From Kocuria marina (lineage in GTDB: Bacteria; Actinomycetota; Actinomycetes; Actinomycetales; Micrococcaceae): a DNA stretch of 64,000 nt. Under the pieces are notes generated by a model that searched no databases, was not told the DNA's origin, and saw only the letters and a list, made by a program, of their open reading frames with translations. The stretch spans positions 434,001 to 498,000 of the forward strand of contig BMZV01000001.1 in NCBI GenBank assembly GCA_014652975.1, in the 5' to 3' direction. Below, in pieces: positions 9,118 through 21,233 of the stretch (position 1 is the first letter of the stretch; each line of letters opens with the position of its first letter). The position numbers and the translations under genes are program-made.

Positions 9118-10302
9118 TCAGGACACCACGCACTGACCCGTGGGGACGGACTCCGTGGAGTCCCCCGCCGCGGCGAGGATCTCGGTGACACGAGCCACGG
9201 GGATCGCATACCCCACCTGGTCCGTGACGGCCTTGGCGAAGACCACGCCCACGACCTCACCGTCCGCGTTGAGCAGCGGACCGCCCGAGTTGCCCTGCTC
9301 CACGTTGCCCGCGATCTGGATGATGCTGCGGGTCTGGGTCTGCCCCGTGGTCACGTTCTGCACGGGGGCCACCGCCTGACCCTGGATCGTGGCCGGGCGC
9401 AGCGTATAGGGACCGCCCAGCGGGTAGCCCGCGAAGGACACGGTCTGTCCGCTCGTCACCGAACCCTGCAGGGCCAGGGGTGCCTCGGGCAGATCGGGGA
9501 CGCGCAGCACCGCGAGGTCGGACGCGGCGTCGTACTGCACGGCCTGCGCGCGGTAGACGCGACCGTCGCGCGTCTGGACCACGGGCTGGTCCACGCCCGC
9601 GACCACGTGGGCGTTGGTAACCACCGTGCCGGGCTGCGCCACGAATCCCGAACCCGTCTGGTTCTGGGCGCACTGGGCGGCCGTGCCGTAGACCTGGACC
9701 ACGGACTGGCCCGCGTCCGCGACGCTCTGGGTGTCCGGGGTGTCCGTGGGGTCCGGGGCGGCCTGGGACGGGAAGAGCAGTTCGTCCAGCTGCCGGATGC
9801 CCTGGGCGCCGCTGATCGCGTTGCGGGTCTGTGTCATGGCCTGGCGCACGGGCTCCGGGGTGACCCGCTCGATACCGCGCAGCACCTGCGAGGACGCGAC
9901 CTGTTGGGACAGTGCGGGAAGGCCCAGCTGACCCACGAGCGAACCCACGAGCCCCATGACCAGGGCGGCCACGACCACGTTGAGCACCCCGCCGCCCACG
10001 CGGTCCAGGATCCCCAGTCCCGTCCTCTCGGTGATCCGCGCGAGGGCATTACCCGCGATCGACCCCAGCCACTGACCCAGGGCCAGGGCCACGAGGACGG
10101 TGAGCAGCACGGCCGGGATCCGCCATTCGTCCGAGACGTACGCGGACACCACGGGGCCGGCCCAGAACGCCACCACGGCGCCGAGCACTAGCCCCACGAG
10201 GGACGCGAACGAGCGGAAGAACCCTCGGCTCAGCCCTGCGACGAGATACGCCACCAGCGCCACGATCAGCAGCACGTCCAGGATGTTCAGGGACAGGGTC
10301 AT
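9118..10302 (-). CDS. MarP-like membrane serine protease (CvpA domain plus trypsin-like domain)
   Basis: 394 residues. The first 130 residues hold four hydrophobic segments of the CvpA type. The periplasmic protease domain then shows the triad His232 (TNAHVV), Asp262 (SDLAVL) and Ser339 (GNSGGP). Cys211 and a Cys four residues from the end could form the disulfide that locks the active form, as known for Mycobacterium tuberculosis MarP, which is needed for acid resistance. Start ATG 10302 was chosen because the membrane segments begin there. It is divergent from the Crp gene across 250 bases. Confidence 0.88.
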   Translation of the reverse strand: MTLSLNILDVLLIVALVAYLVAGLSRGFFRSFASLVGLVLGAVVAFWAGPVVSAYVSDEWRIPAVLLTVLVALALGQWLGSIAGNALARITERTGLGILDRVGGGVLNVVVAALVMGLVGSLVGQLGLPALSQQVASSQVLRGIERVTPEPVRQAMTQTRNAISGAQGIRQLDELLFPSQAAPDPTDTPDTQSVADAGQSVVQVYGTAAQCAQNQTGSGFVAQPGTVVTNAHVVAGVDQPVVQTRDGRVYRAQAVQYDAASDLAVLRVPDLPEAPLALQGSVTSGQTVSFAGYPLGGPYTLRPATIQGQAVAPVQNVTTGQTQTRSIIQIAGNVEQGNSGGPLLNADGEVVGVVFAKAVTDQVGYAIPVARVTEILAAAGDSTESVPTGQCVVS

Positions 10303-10553
10303 CGAAGTCCTCACGGAGGGGGAACACGCGGGGATCGGGTGCGTGCTCAGCCGAGCATACGGTGGGGGGCTGGGTAAATCGTGGATCGTGAACGGTGGAT
10401 GAACACGAGCGGGAACACCCGGAACTCGCAGCGCGTTCACACCGGGCATAACCAGCGGGGTGGACCCGGGCGGTGTGAAATTCGTTACGATGGAACGTAC
10501 TCAGATCATGTGCCCCTGTCCGGGCTCATCCGCAATCCGTGAGGAGTTTTACC

Positions 10554-11231
10554 TTGGATACAGACGTCCTACGCCGCGCTCCGCTGTTCGCTTCCTTGGA
10601 CGATGAGGCGTTCGCCGCTCTGACCGAGGAGATCACCGAGGTGAACCTCTCCCGCGGTGCCACCCTGTTCTACGAGGGTGATCCGGGGGACCAGCTCTAC
10701 TTCATCGTCTCCGGCAAGATGAAGCTTGGGCGCACCGCGAGCGACGGTCGCGAGAACCTCGTGGCCGTCATGGGTCCCGGTGAGATCTTCGGCGAGATGG
10801 CCCTGTTCGACCCCAGCCCCCGCTCCACCTCTGCGACCGCCGTGTCCGAGACCCGTCTGGACGGGCTCAAGCACGAGAACCTGCGCAAGGTCATCCAGCG
10901 CTCCCCCGAGGTCTCCGCGCAGCTGCTGCAGGCGCTCGCCCGGCGCCTGCGCCGCACCAACGAGAACCTCGCGGACCTAGTGTTCTCGGACGTCCCCGGC
11001 CGCGTGGCCAAGGCCCTGCTGGACCTCGCGGACCGGTTCGGCCGCCCCGCCACGGACGGCATCCTGGTGGCGCACGAGCTCACCCAGGAGGAACTCGCCC
11101 AGCTCGTGGGTGCCTCTCGCGAGACCGTGAACAAGGCCCTGGCCGAGTTCGTCCAGCGCGGTTGGATCCGCCTCGAGGCGCGCGCCGTGGTCATCCTGGA
11201 CCTGCAGCGCCTCAAGCAGCGCTCCCGCTGA
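10554..11231 (+). CDS. Crp/Fnr-family transcription regulator (GlxR-like)
   Basis: 225 residues from TTG 10554, preceded by GAGGAG at seven bases. The upstream GTG at 10539 would place that ribosome site inside the gene, so TTG is preferred. The cyclic-nucleotide-binding domain has a phosphate-binding cassette at about 76-94 (GEIFGEMALF, SPRSTSA). A winged helix-turn-helix lies at about 177-200 (TQEELAQLVGASRETVNKAL). This is the single global cAMP-type regulator typical of Micrococcaceae. It is followed by a hairpin terminator. Confidence 0.92.
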   Translation: MDTDVLRRAPLFASLDDEAFAALTEEITEVNLSRGATLFYEGDPGDQLYFIVSGKMKLGRTASDGRENLVAVMGPGEIFGEMALFDPSPRSTSATAVSETRLDGLKHENLRKVIQRSPEVSAQLLQALARRLRRTNENLADLVFSDVPGRVAKALLDLADRFGRPATDGILVAHELTQEELAQLVGASRETVNKALAEFVQRGWIRLEARAVVILDLQRLKQRSR

Positions 11232-11244
11232 CGCCGGTTCTTCC

Positions 11245-11284
11245 GCCGACGGCGCTCGTGGCACCCGCCACGGGCGCCGTCGCC
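11245..11284 (+). terminator. Hairpin terminator after the Crp gene
   Basis: GACGGCGCTCGTGGC and GCCACGGGCGCCGTC form an inverted repeat of about 14 pairs with one bulge around a short loop, followed by GCCTTT. Confidence 0.7.
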
Positions 11285-11344
11285 TTTCACACGGGATGCG
11301 TGAGGGGTGCGTGAGGGCGCGCGGGACGCGACCCACCCGGGAGG

Positions 11345-12259
11345 TCACTCGTCCAGGACGAGGACGGGTTCGCCGTCGCGCAGATCCAGTCGGGGACTCT
11401 TGACCCGCAGGTCCCGCCGGGCCGCGAGGAACGCCACCGCCGAGCCGGCGTGCGCAACCGCCTCGAGGGCGCACTGCACCCCGGGGGTCGTGAGCTCGTT
11501 GAGGTCGAAGTGCCAGGGGTCGTCGGTGAGGCTGGCTTCCTCCGACTGGCGCCGGAACAGCTCCGGCACCGGTGTGGACCACGGGTCCTCGAACAGGGCG
11601 CGCGCGTCCACCCAATCGAGCCACGCCATACCGCGCTGCGTGGCCAGCGGCACGGGTCGCTGGCCCACGGGAACGGCCGCCGAATAAAACTGCAGGTCCA
11701 CGCGCTGGTGGATGAAGTCCGAGGTGATCCAGTGGGACAGCGGCCGGAGGCATTCGCTGTGGAACGTGAGACTGCGCTTGGCCAGCAGGTCCGCGAAGGA
11801 GAACTCCTCTGCTGCCAGCCGTTCCCGCGAGGTCATCCAGTCCGCGCCGTCCACGCTCTCGGCGACACCGTGACCCGGGGTTCCCGCGAGCAGGATCCCG
11901 GTCTCCACGAACACCTTGCGCGCGGCGGCCACCACGCTGCGGCGCGTGCGGCCGATGTCCTCCGAGAGCACCTTGTGGGCCCACTGCGCGGGGGTGGGGC
12001 CGTGCCAGTCCAGGGGTTCGTCGTCGCTGGTCTCGCACACCCCGCCGGGGAACGAGAGCGTGCCCATGGACTGGCGGCCCGGGCGGTGGAGCATGAGGGT
12101 CTCCACGCCGTGCTCGCCGTCCCGCACGAACACGGTGGCGGCGCCGTGGCGGGGGGCGGAACCGTGCAACCCCAACCCTCGTTCCATCCAGGCCCGGGCG
12201 GCCGTGGAATAGGCGCGGGGCACCGCGAAGATGCGTTCGTTCCCGCGGCCCCCGCTCAT
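11345..12259 (-). CDS. Nudix-domain protein
   Basis: 304 residues. A Nudix-type fold is indicated by TLMLHRPGRQSMGTLSFPGG and then AARKVFVETGILLA, where the usual REUxEEx is partly degenerate (ARKVFVETG). The N-terminal 30 residues and the C-terminal 100 residues have no motif I recognise. The start is ATG 12259, two bases after the ridA stop on the same strand, so the two are probably one transcript. Substrate unknown. Confidence 0.7.
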   Translation of the reverse strand: MSGGRGNERIFAVPRAYSTAARAWMERGLGLHGSAPRHGAATVFVRDGEHGVETLMLHRPGRQSMGTLSFPGGVCETSDDEPLDWHGPTPAQWAHKVLSEDIGRTRRSVVAAARKVFVETGILLAGTPGHGVAESVDGADWMTSRERLAAEEFSFADLLAKRSLTFHSECLRPLSHWITSDFIHQRVDLQFYSAAVPVGQRPVPLATQRGMAWLDWVDARALFEDPWSTPVPELFRRQSEEASLTDDPWHFDLNELTTPGVQCALEAVAHAGSAVAFLAARRDLRVKSPRLDLRDGEPVLVLDE

Positions 12260-12261
12260 CG

Positions 12262-12741
12262 TCAGTGGAACTCGACGATCAGTTCGACCTCCACCGGGGA
12301 GTTCAGCGGCAACACGCTGACACCCACGGCGGAGCGGGCATGCACGCCGGCGTCCCCGAACACCCGGCCCAGCAGGGTGGACGCGCCGTCCACCACGGCG
12401 GGCTGACCGTAGAAGTCGGTCGCGGAGGCCACGAAACCCGTGACCTTGACGATGCGTTGGATCCGGTCCAGGTCCTCGATCTGGGACTTCACCGCGGCCA
12501 GGGCGTTGAGCGCGCAGCGTTCGGCGAGCTCGGCGGCCCGTTCCGGGGACACGGTCCCCTCGGCGCCGGAATCGCTCACCACGCCGGTCTCGAGTAGTGA
12601 CCCGGACACCAGCGGCAGCTGGCCTGCGGTGTAGACGTGCTTCCCGCTCACCACGGCCGGGGCGTAGGCCGCGAGCGGCCGGGCCACGCCCGGCAGTTCC
12701 AGACCCAGCTGCGCGAGCCGGTCTTCGTAGCTCTTGTCCAT
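12262..12741 (-). CDS. RidA (YjgF/YER057c/UK114) family protein
   Basis: 159 residues. YTAGQLPL, a central ALNALAAVKSQIEDLDRIQRIVKVTGFV block and the end SPVEVELIVEF match the larger (about 150 residue) RidA subgroup. RidA proteins remove reactive enamine/imine intermediates from PLP enzymes. I do not see the catalytic Arg of the archetypal subgroup in its usual place, so the deaminase function is uncertain. It lies between the Nudix gene and a DUF4177 gene in a likely operon. Confidence 0.82.
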   Translation of the reverse strand: MDKSYEDRLAQLGLELPGVARPLAAYAPAVVSGKHVYTAGQLPLVSGSLLETGVVSDSGAEGTVSPERAAELAERCALNALAAVKSQIEDLDRIQRIVKVTGFVASATDFYGQPAVVDGASTLLGRVFGDAGVHARSAVGVSVLPLNSPVEVELIVEFH

Positions 12742-12761
12742 GATGTCCTCTTCCCCGCGGG

Positions 12762-12956
12762 TCAGTTCTTGGGCCGCTTGAAGTAGGCGATCGGGTTGGT
12801 CTGGACGGGGGCGTTCACGTTGCCCGCGGGGGTGTCCGCGGCCTGCGTGCCGGGCAGGACGGTCACGAGCTCCCAGCCGTCCTCACCCCAGTTGTCCAGG
12901 ATCTGCTTGGTGGCGTGGATCATCAACGGAACGGTGGCGTATTCCCATGTGGTCAT
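12762..12956 (-). CDS. Small DUF4177-type protein
   Basis: 64 residues, starting TTWEYATVPLM and containing NWGEDGWELVTVLPG, the typical WExxxxP...G.DGWELV pattern of DUF4177. The family is common next to ridA in Arthrobacter relatives. Function unknown. The start ATG 12956 lies 125 bases from the divergent PBP gene. Confidence 0.8.
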   Translation of the reverse strand: MTTWEYATVPLMIHATKQILDNWGEDGWELVTVLPGTQAADTPAGNVNAPVQTNPIAYFKRPKN

Positions 12957-13081
12957 GGCCACCACCCTACTGGTCCCGCCCCCCGCAGCGCGCCGGGAGC
13001 GTTCCCGCACGAGGTTCGCGGGCCGTGTGCCACCCTCTCCGGTACACGATTCGCACAGGACCCGGCCTATAGACTGGCCCA

Positions 13082-15223
13082 ATGGCATCACGCAACAACT
13101 CGGGCTCCGAGCCCACCTCGGTACTGGGCAACATCGTGGCGTTCATCGCCGTGTCGGTGGTTGCCGGGGTGGTGGCAGCCGGGCTCCTCGTTCCCCCCGC
13201 CGCGGCCGCCGGACTGGCCGCCAACGCGTCCATCGGCTGGTTCAAGTCCCTTCCCGCGGACATGGAAATGGGCCCCCTCTCCCGTTCCTCCACCGTGGTG
13301 GCCAAGGACGGTTCCGAGATCGCCACGTTCTTCGCGCAGAACCGGGAACCGGTCTCCCTGAACCAGATCTCCCCCAACATGAAGAAGGCGCTGCTGTCCA
13401 TCGAGGACCGCGACTTCTACGACCACGGCGGTGTGGACCCCTGGGGCATCGTGCGTGCCATGGGCAATAACGTGTTGCGCCCCAGCAACCGCCAGGGTGC
13501 CTCCACCATCACGCAGCAGTACGTGAACAACCTGATCATCGATCAGCAGGTCCGGGCCGGCGAGCAGGCCAGCACCATCGGCGCGGACAAGGGCATCGTG
13601 GATAAGATCAAGGAAATCAAGCTCGCGCTGTCCATGGAGCAGGAGAAGTCCAAGGACGAGATCCTGGAGGGCTACCTCAACATCGTGCTCTTCGGCGGTC
13701 AGAACTACGGTGTGCAGGCGGCCTCCGAGTACTACTGGGGCATCCCGGCCTCCCAGCTGAGCATCGCGCAGGCCGCCACGCTCGCGGGCATGGTGCAGTC
13801 CCCCAACTACTACGATCCGCAGGTCAACCCGGAGGCCTCGGTGCAGCGGCGCAACGTGGTGCTGGACACCATGGTGCAGACCGGCGCGATCACGCAGCAG
13901 CAAGCGGACCAGGCGGCCCGCGAGCCCCTGAACCTGGACATCCACCCCACGAGTTCCGGGTGCTCGGCCGCGCGGACCGCTCCCTACTTCTGTGACTACG
14001 TGGAGAACCAGGTCATGCAGTCCAACTCGTTCGGTGCCACGCCGGAGGAGCGCCTGGCCACGCTGCAGCGCGGTGGTCTGACGATCACCACCACCCTGGA
14101 CCCCAAGGCCCAGCGGGCCGCGGACACCCAGGTGAACGCGACCCAGCCCAAGGACGACAACCCGGACAACGTCTCCACGGCGTTGGTTTCCCTGGAGCCG
14201 CGCAACGGTCACATCGTGTCCATGGCGCAGAACACCAACTACTCCGCCGCGGAGGGCACCTCCAACACCACGTACAACTTCAACGTGGACAGCTCCATGG
14301 GCGGTGCCGGTGGGTTCCAGGTGGGCTCCACGTTCAAGCCGTTCACCCTGGCCCAGTGGATCAACGCGGGCAAGGGCATCAAGGCGAGCGTGGACGCGCG
14401 TCGTCTGCACTATCCCGCGGACTTCCGTTGGAAGGCCTCGTGCCTGCCCAACGGGTACAAGATCGAACCGGGTGATGACGGCAACGGGTTCAGCTTCCAG
14501 AACGCGACCGAGGGATACGCCCGGGTCATGGACGTGGACTACGGCATCTACAACTCCATCAACTCGGCGCTGTACGCCATGGCCGCGGACCTGGACCTGT
14601 GCGAGATCGGTGAGTTAACCAAGGCCATGGGCATCCACGACGGTAAGACCGGTGATCCCGTGGACACCACCGTCCTGTCCTCCCTGTTGGGTGGTTCGGT
14701 GGACATCTCCCCCATGACAATGGCGCGTGCCTTCTCCGGCTTTGCGAACGACGGCGTGATGTGCGAGCCCCGCGCTGTCACCAAGGTCGTGGACTTCACC
14801 GGGAAGAACTACGACGTCCCCGGTGACAGCTGCCAGCAGGTGATCAAGAAGGAGGTGGCCCAGGGCGTGAACGAGGTGCTCAAGCAGGTGCTCGTGCGCG
14901 GTTCCGGGTACCAGCGCTCGATCGGGCTGCCGGATGCCTCCGCCGCCAAGACCGGCACCACCGACAACTCGACCCAGACCTGGATGCTCGGCTACACCAA
15001 GGGCCTCGCGACCGCCTCGTGGGTGGGTAACTACGAGTTCGGTTCCCGCTCCCTCAACGGCCTGAGCATCGGCGGGCGGACCGGCGGTTCGGGTACCGAG
15101 TGGGTGGACGGTGCCACGTACGCGGGTGGCCAGTGGCAGAACTACATGCGCACCGTGGCCCCCGACTACGACACCTCCCGGTTCTCCTCGCCGACGCCCA
15201 GCGTGATGTCGGCGCGCAAGTAG
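13082..15223 (+). CDS. Class A penicillin-binding protein (transglycosylase/transpeptidase)
   Basis: 713 residues. One membrane anchor lies at about 15-48. The glycosyltransferase-51 domain has EDRDFYDHGGVDPWG (catalytic Glu108) and QGASTITQQ. The transpeptidase domain has STFK (Ser416), SIN at 492-494 and KTGTTD at 623. It polymerises and crosslinks peptidoglycan outside the membrane. There is no PASTA domain and only a short Ser/Pro tail. The ATG at 13082 is downstream of a divergent promoter region. The TAG stop overlaps the GTG of the metallophosphoesterase. Confidence 0.95.
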   Translation: MASRNNSGSEPTSVLGNIVAFIAVSVVAGVVAAGLLVPPAAAAGLAANASIGWFKSLPADMEMGPLSRSSTVVAKDGSEIATFFAQNREPVSLNQISPNMKKALLSIEDRDFYDHGGVDPWGIVRAMGNNVLRPSNRQGASTITQQYVNNLIIDQQVRAGEQASTIGADKGIVDKIKEIKLALSMEQEKSKDEILEGYLNIVLFGGQNYGVQAASEYYWGIPASQLSIAQAATLAGMVQSPNYYDPQVNPEASVQRRNVVLDTMVQTGAITQQQADQAAREPLNLDIHPTSSGCSAARTAPYFCDYVENQVMQSNSFGATPEERLATLQRGGLTITTTLDPKAQRAADTQVNATQPKDDNPDNVSTALVSLEPRNGHIVSMAQNTNYSAAEGTSNTTYNFNVDSSMGGAGGFQVGSTFKPFTLAQWINAGKGIKASVDARRLHYPADFRWKASCLPNGYKIEPGDDGNGFSFQNATEGYARVMDVDYGIYNSINSALYAMAADLDLCEIGELTKAMGIHDGKTGDPVDTTVLSSLLGGSVDISPMTMARAFSGFANDGVMCEPRAVTKVVDFTGKNYDVPGDSCQQVIKKEVAQGVNEVLKQVLVRGSGYQRSIGLPDASAAKTGTTDNSTQTWMLGYTKGLATASWVGNYEFGSRSLNGLSIGGRTGGSGTEWVDGATYAGGQWQNYMRTVAPDYDTSRFSSPTPSVMSARK

Positions 15224-16140
15224 TGGCGGACTCCACCGCATCCGCCCCGGTCGCCCGCTCCCTCGCCGCGGCCGGAGCGGGCTTGTTCGCCGCTGGCGCC
15301 GGGACGCTCGCGTGGGCCTCACTCGGGGAGCGGCGTCGATTCCAACTGCGCCAGGAGACGGTGCGTGTGCTCCCGGAGGGCTCCCGGCCCGTGCGGATCC
15401 TGCACATCTCCGACCTGCACACCGTGCCCGGGCAGGAGGCCAAGAAGCGCTTCGTGCACTCGCTCGCCGCACTGCGCCCGGACCTCGTGATCGACACGGG
15501 TGACAACCTCTCGCACCTGCGCGCCCTGCCGTACCTGCTCGAGATCCTGGAGCCGCTGTTCGCGTTCCCCGGTGTGTACGTCCCGGGGTCCAACTGCTAC
15601 TTCGCGCCGCAGCCCAAGAATCCCGCGCGCTACCTGTGGCGCACCACGAGCGGCGAGAAATCGGACGAGGCCCCGCGGTTGCCCACCGAGGACATGCACC
15701 GCGCGTTCGACGAACGCGGCTGGACCGGGCTCATCAACCGCGCCGAGCGGCTCAACATTGCGGACACCGTCATCTACTTCTCCGGCGTGGACGACCCCCA
15801 CCTGCGCTTCGACCGGCACCCGGGCTTCCCGCGTGAGCAGGACGGGCCGGCCCACGTGCGCATCGGCGTGGCGCACGCGCCGTACGTGCGCACGCTGGAC
15901 CGTTTCGCCGCCCACGGTGCGGACATCGTCTTCGCGGGTCACACCCACGGCGGTCAGGTCTGCCTCCCCGGGGGCCGCGCGCTGGTGAGCAATTGCGACC
16001 TGGATCCCGCGATGTGCAAGGGATTGATCTCCCACAGGGGCGTCCCGGTGAACATCTCCCAGGGCCTGGGCGAGTCCCGCTTCGCCCCGGTGCGGCTTTT
16101 CTGCCCACCACAGGCCGTTCTGGTCACGCTCACGGACTAA
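15223..16140 (+). CDS. Metallophosphoesterase, membrane-anchored (YkuE/YaeI-like)
   Basis: 305 residues from GTG 15223, which shares a base with the PBP stop (TAGTG). The first 30 residues contain a hydrophobic stretch, probably a signal anchor. The calcineurin-like motifs are ISDLH, DTGDN (where N replaces the usual GNH partner region), a VAHAP segment and GHTHGGQ. Proteins in this position behind a PBP are conserved in Micrococcales. The family includes lipid A or UDP-sugar pyrophosphatase-like enzymes, but no substrate can be named from sequence. Confidence 0.85.
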   Translation: MADSTASAPVARSLAAAGAGLFAAGAGTLAWASLGERRRFQLRQETVRVLPEGSRPVRILHISDLHTVPGQEAKKRFVHSLAALRPDLVIDTGDNLSHLRALPYLLEILEPLFAFPGVYVPGSNCYFAPQPKNPARYLWRTTSGEKSDEAPRLPTEDMHRAFDERGWTGLINRAERLNIADTVIYFSGVDDPHLRFDRHPGFPREQDGPAHVRIGVAHAPYVRTLDRFAAHGADIVFAGHTHGGQVCLPGGRALVSNCDLDPAMCKGLISHRGVPVNISQGLGESRFAPVRLFCPPQAVLVTLTD

Positions 16141-16150
16141 GGTTCTTCCC

Positions 16151-19048
<2,898 letters not shown>

Positions 19049-19082
19049 CACCGCGCTCGGACGTTTTCGGTGACTCGGGGAT

Positions 19083-19112
19083 TTCACATTCCTCCCGTGC
19101 TGCCGCTATGCT
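19083..19112 (+). promoter_or_regulatory. Promoter for tRNA-Pro
   Basis: TTCACA at 19083-19088 and TATGCT at 19107-19112, 18 bases apart, lie 33 bases before the tRNA. Confidence 0.55.
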
Positions 19113-19145
19113 GGAGCAGTTGTTCGCGGCTCTGCCGTGTGACAT

Positions 19146-19222
19146 CGGGATGTGGCGCAGCTTGGTAGCGCGCGTCGTTCGGGACGACGAGGTCGCAGGT
19201 TCAAATCCTGTCATCCCGACCA
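19146..19222 (+). tRNA. tRNA-Pro (anticodon CGG), CCA encoded
   Basis: The acceptor stem CGGGATG pairs with CATCCCG. The D-arm is GCGC...GCGC with AGCTTGGTA, the anticodon stem CGTCG/CGACG has loop TTCGGGA, and the T-arm contains GGTTCAAATCC. The discriminator A and CCA follow. It reads CCG codons, which are common in this GC-rich genome. Confidence 0.96.
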
Positions 19223-19225
19223 CAT

Positions 19226-19262
19226 GAACACCCGGACCCACGAATCGTGGGTCCGGGTGTTC
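19226..19262 (+). terminator. Perfect hairpin terminator behind tRNA-Pro
   Basis: An 18-base arm (GAACACCCGGACCCACGA) is followed after one base by its exact complement at 19245-19262. It sits four bases behind the tRNA CCA end. Confidence 0.85.
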
Positions 19263-19653
19263 TGCATTTCCCCACGGACCCGGATCCCGGAAACCCATTC
19301 CGAGCCTCTTCCCGGGAAATGTTCCGGCCCGGCGATACTCGGCAGCGGCACATAGAAACCTATGCATAATCATTCATTGTCTGAACCGATATGCACTCCG
19401 GTCATGATCGCGTAGCTAACCGGCAATCCGTCACCCCCCCCGGCGCACCGGTGAACTCCACGATGACAAGCACTGACGACGAGCCCCTCCGGTTCAGACA
19501 CAATTCATCTGTTGGTTTGCTAGTGCACACATGAACTGTATATATTCACTGCGGCGACAGCGGAACTGGCCTCATCGCCTTCACATCATTTGCATGGGGG
19601 AATTCTCGTTAGCGGGGGCTGACGGGAAGCGCCAGGATCCCCGGGGGACAGCT
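19263..19653. other. AT-richer gene-free leader before the Pel-like cluster
   Basis: About 390 bases without a supported gene. Compared with its surroundings it is clearly richer in A and T (for example CATAGAAACCTATGCATAATC and GAACTGTATATATTCACTG), and it probably holds the promoter and 5' leader of the pel-like genes. In-frame ATG codons at 19531 and 19594 have no ribosome site and no membrane-protein-like sequence. No riboswitch consensus is recognised. Confidence 0.5.
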
Positions 19654-21093
19654 GTGACAGCTCTGAGAACTTTGGTGCACGATTCTTTCAGTCGCACTCG
19701 TACCGCCACGATCGTCGTGGCCCTATTGCTCACGGGACTGGTCCCCGTGGTGCTTGAACTCCTGGGCTCACACGCCGAGGTCCTGGTCATCGCGGGCGGA
19801 CTGCTGGTGTTGCTCACCGCATTCCTGGTGCTGCGCGGCTCCCGTCCGGTGGACGCCGAGCACGCATCGGAACCCGCCGGGAGCTCCCGCGGCGGGGTGG
19901 AGCTGTTGCTCTACCTCTCGCCGGTGATCTTCCTGAACATCGTCTTCCCGCTCGTGAGCCCGCGCATGGCGGAGGCGACCGTGGGTGGGGTCCAACTGAC
20001 CCACGTGGTCCTGGCCTCTTCCATCACCGTGCCCTGGCTCGCGCAGGCCGCGTGCATGCCCGCGTACCGCGCGATCGGTGACCTCATGGCCGAGCGGGAC
20101 ATGCAGAAGATCACCCAGCGCTTTTGCGAGGTGTGGCCGGCCATGTTCCTGCAGACCCTCCCGCTCGCCGCGCTGTTCGCACTGCCGCTGTGGCTGGCCA
20201 CCGGCTGGTCCTGGCAGGCCATGGGCGCCTACCTGCTGTTGCTGGGCGCGCACGTGCTGTTCGTGCAGTCCCTGGTCCTCGCCAACGTGGGAGAACGCCG
20301 CGGCCTGTGGGCCGTGGCATGGGGCGCCTACGCCCTGGCGCTGGCCGTGGTTCCCACCGTGTGGATCCTTCCGCCCCTGGTCGCCGCGGCCACCCAGATC
20401 GCGGCAATGGGCCGTCAGCTGTCCCACGTGCGGGTCTTCGAACGCCTGGACCACCGCAACTTCGCCGCGGACGCCCTGCGCGGATTGCTGCTCGGATCGG
20501 TGTTGTGGGCGGACAAGTTCGTGCTGTTCCTGGCCACGGACGGGACCTTCCAGGTGATCGTGGTGTTCATGGCCATGCTCCCCGCGGTGCTCGCCTACAA
20601 CTTCTACTTCGTCAACATGGCCCCGCACGTGGACCGCGCCGTCAGCGGACTGCACCGGGCCATCGAGAAGGAAACACTGCCCGTGCTGGCCTCCCGCTCC
20701 ACGCTGCTCAGCTACGTGGTGGACCGCTCCGTCCTGCGCACCGGCGCGGTGGGCATGGTGCTGACCCTGGCGGCCGCACTGCTACTGGGCGGCTTGCAGC
20801 CCAACCACGTCCTACTCGCGGTGACCGTGGCCGTGGCCTCATGGACATTCATGATGCTCACCCTGTTGAGCTACGAACTGGACTACATCGGGGAGAAGAT
20901 CACGGCCCAGGCCCTGGGTGCGGTGCACCTGGTCGTGAGCGTCCTCGCGTTCGCGGTGTTCTCCACCAACGGGGCGTACGCCCTCCTGTTGCTCGCGGAC
21001 CTGGTGCTGGTCGCTGGTGCCTGGGCGCTGTACAAACGCCACTGGGCCCAGCCCGAGTACACCCTCTTCTGGCGCCACGCCACGTCCTGGTAA
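19654..21093 (+). CDS. PelG-like exopolysaccharide export membrane protein
   Basis: 479 residues from GTG 19654, which has GGGGGA five bases upstream. Start codons at 19594 and 19531 lack such a site. The protein is almost entirely hydrophobic, with roughly twelve membrane segments. The central block GLLLGSVLWADKFVLFLA, followed by a LPAVLAYNFYFVNM segment, matches the PelG family (MOP flippase-related transporter of Pel polysaccharide). The next gene encodes a PelF-like glycosyltransferase, which supports the call. It probably moves a polysaccharide made by that enzyme across the membrane. Confidence 0.8.
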   Translation: MTALRTLVHDSFSRTRTATIVVALLLTGLVPVVLELLGSHAEVLVIAGGLLVLLTAFLVLRGSRPVDAEHASEPAGSSRGGVELLLYLSPVIFLNIVFPLVSPRMAEATVGGVQLTHVVLASSITVPWLAQAACMPAYRAIGDLMAERDMQKITQRFCEVWPAMFLQTLPLAALFALPLWLATGWSWQAMGAYLLLLGAHVLFVQSLVLANVGERRGLWAVAWGAYALALAVVPTVWILPPLVAAATQIAAMGRQLSHVRVFERLDHRNFAADALRGLLLGSVLWADKFVLFLATDGTFQVIVVFMAMLPAVLAYNFYFVNMAPHVDRAVSGLHRAIEKETLPVLASRSTLLSYVVDRSVLRTGAVGMVLTLAAALLLGGLQPNHVLLAVTVAVASWTFMMLTLLSYELDYIGEKITAQALGAVHLVVSVLAFAVFSTNGAYALLLLADLVLVAGAWALYKRHWAQPEYTLFWRHATSW

Positions 21094-21233
21094 CGCAGTC
21101 CACGTAAGCGCTTCCTATCAAGCGCATCCGCCGCGCACGGGCGCAGTCCTGCCCGGTCCCGGCCCCACTGCACGTCCCGACTGGTCGCCACATTGCGCCC
21201 CCGGACCCTTTCATCCCGTGAGGAATAGCCGAC

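Noticed and set aside
10474-10489. Crp-type operator upstream of the Crp gene (TGTGA-N6-TTACG)
   Set aside because: Only the left half matches TGTGA-N6-TCACA. A single half site in 250 bases is not convincing.
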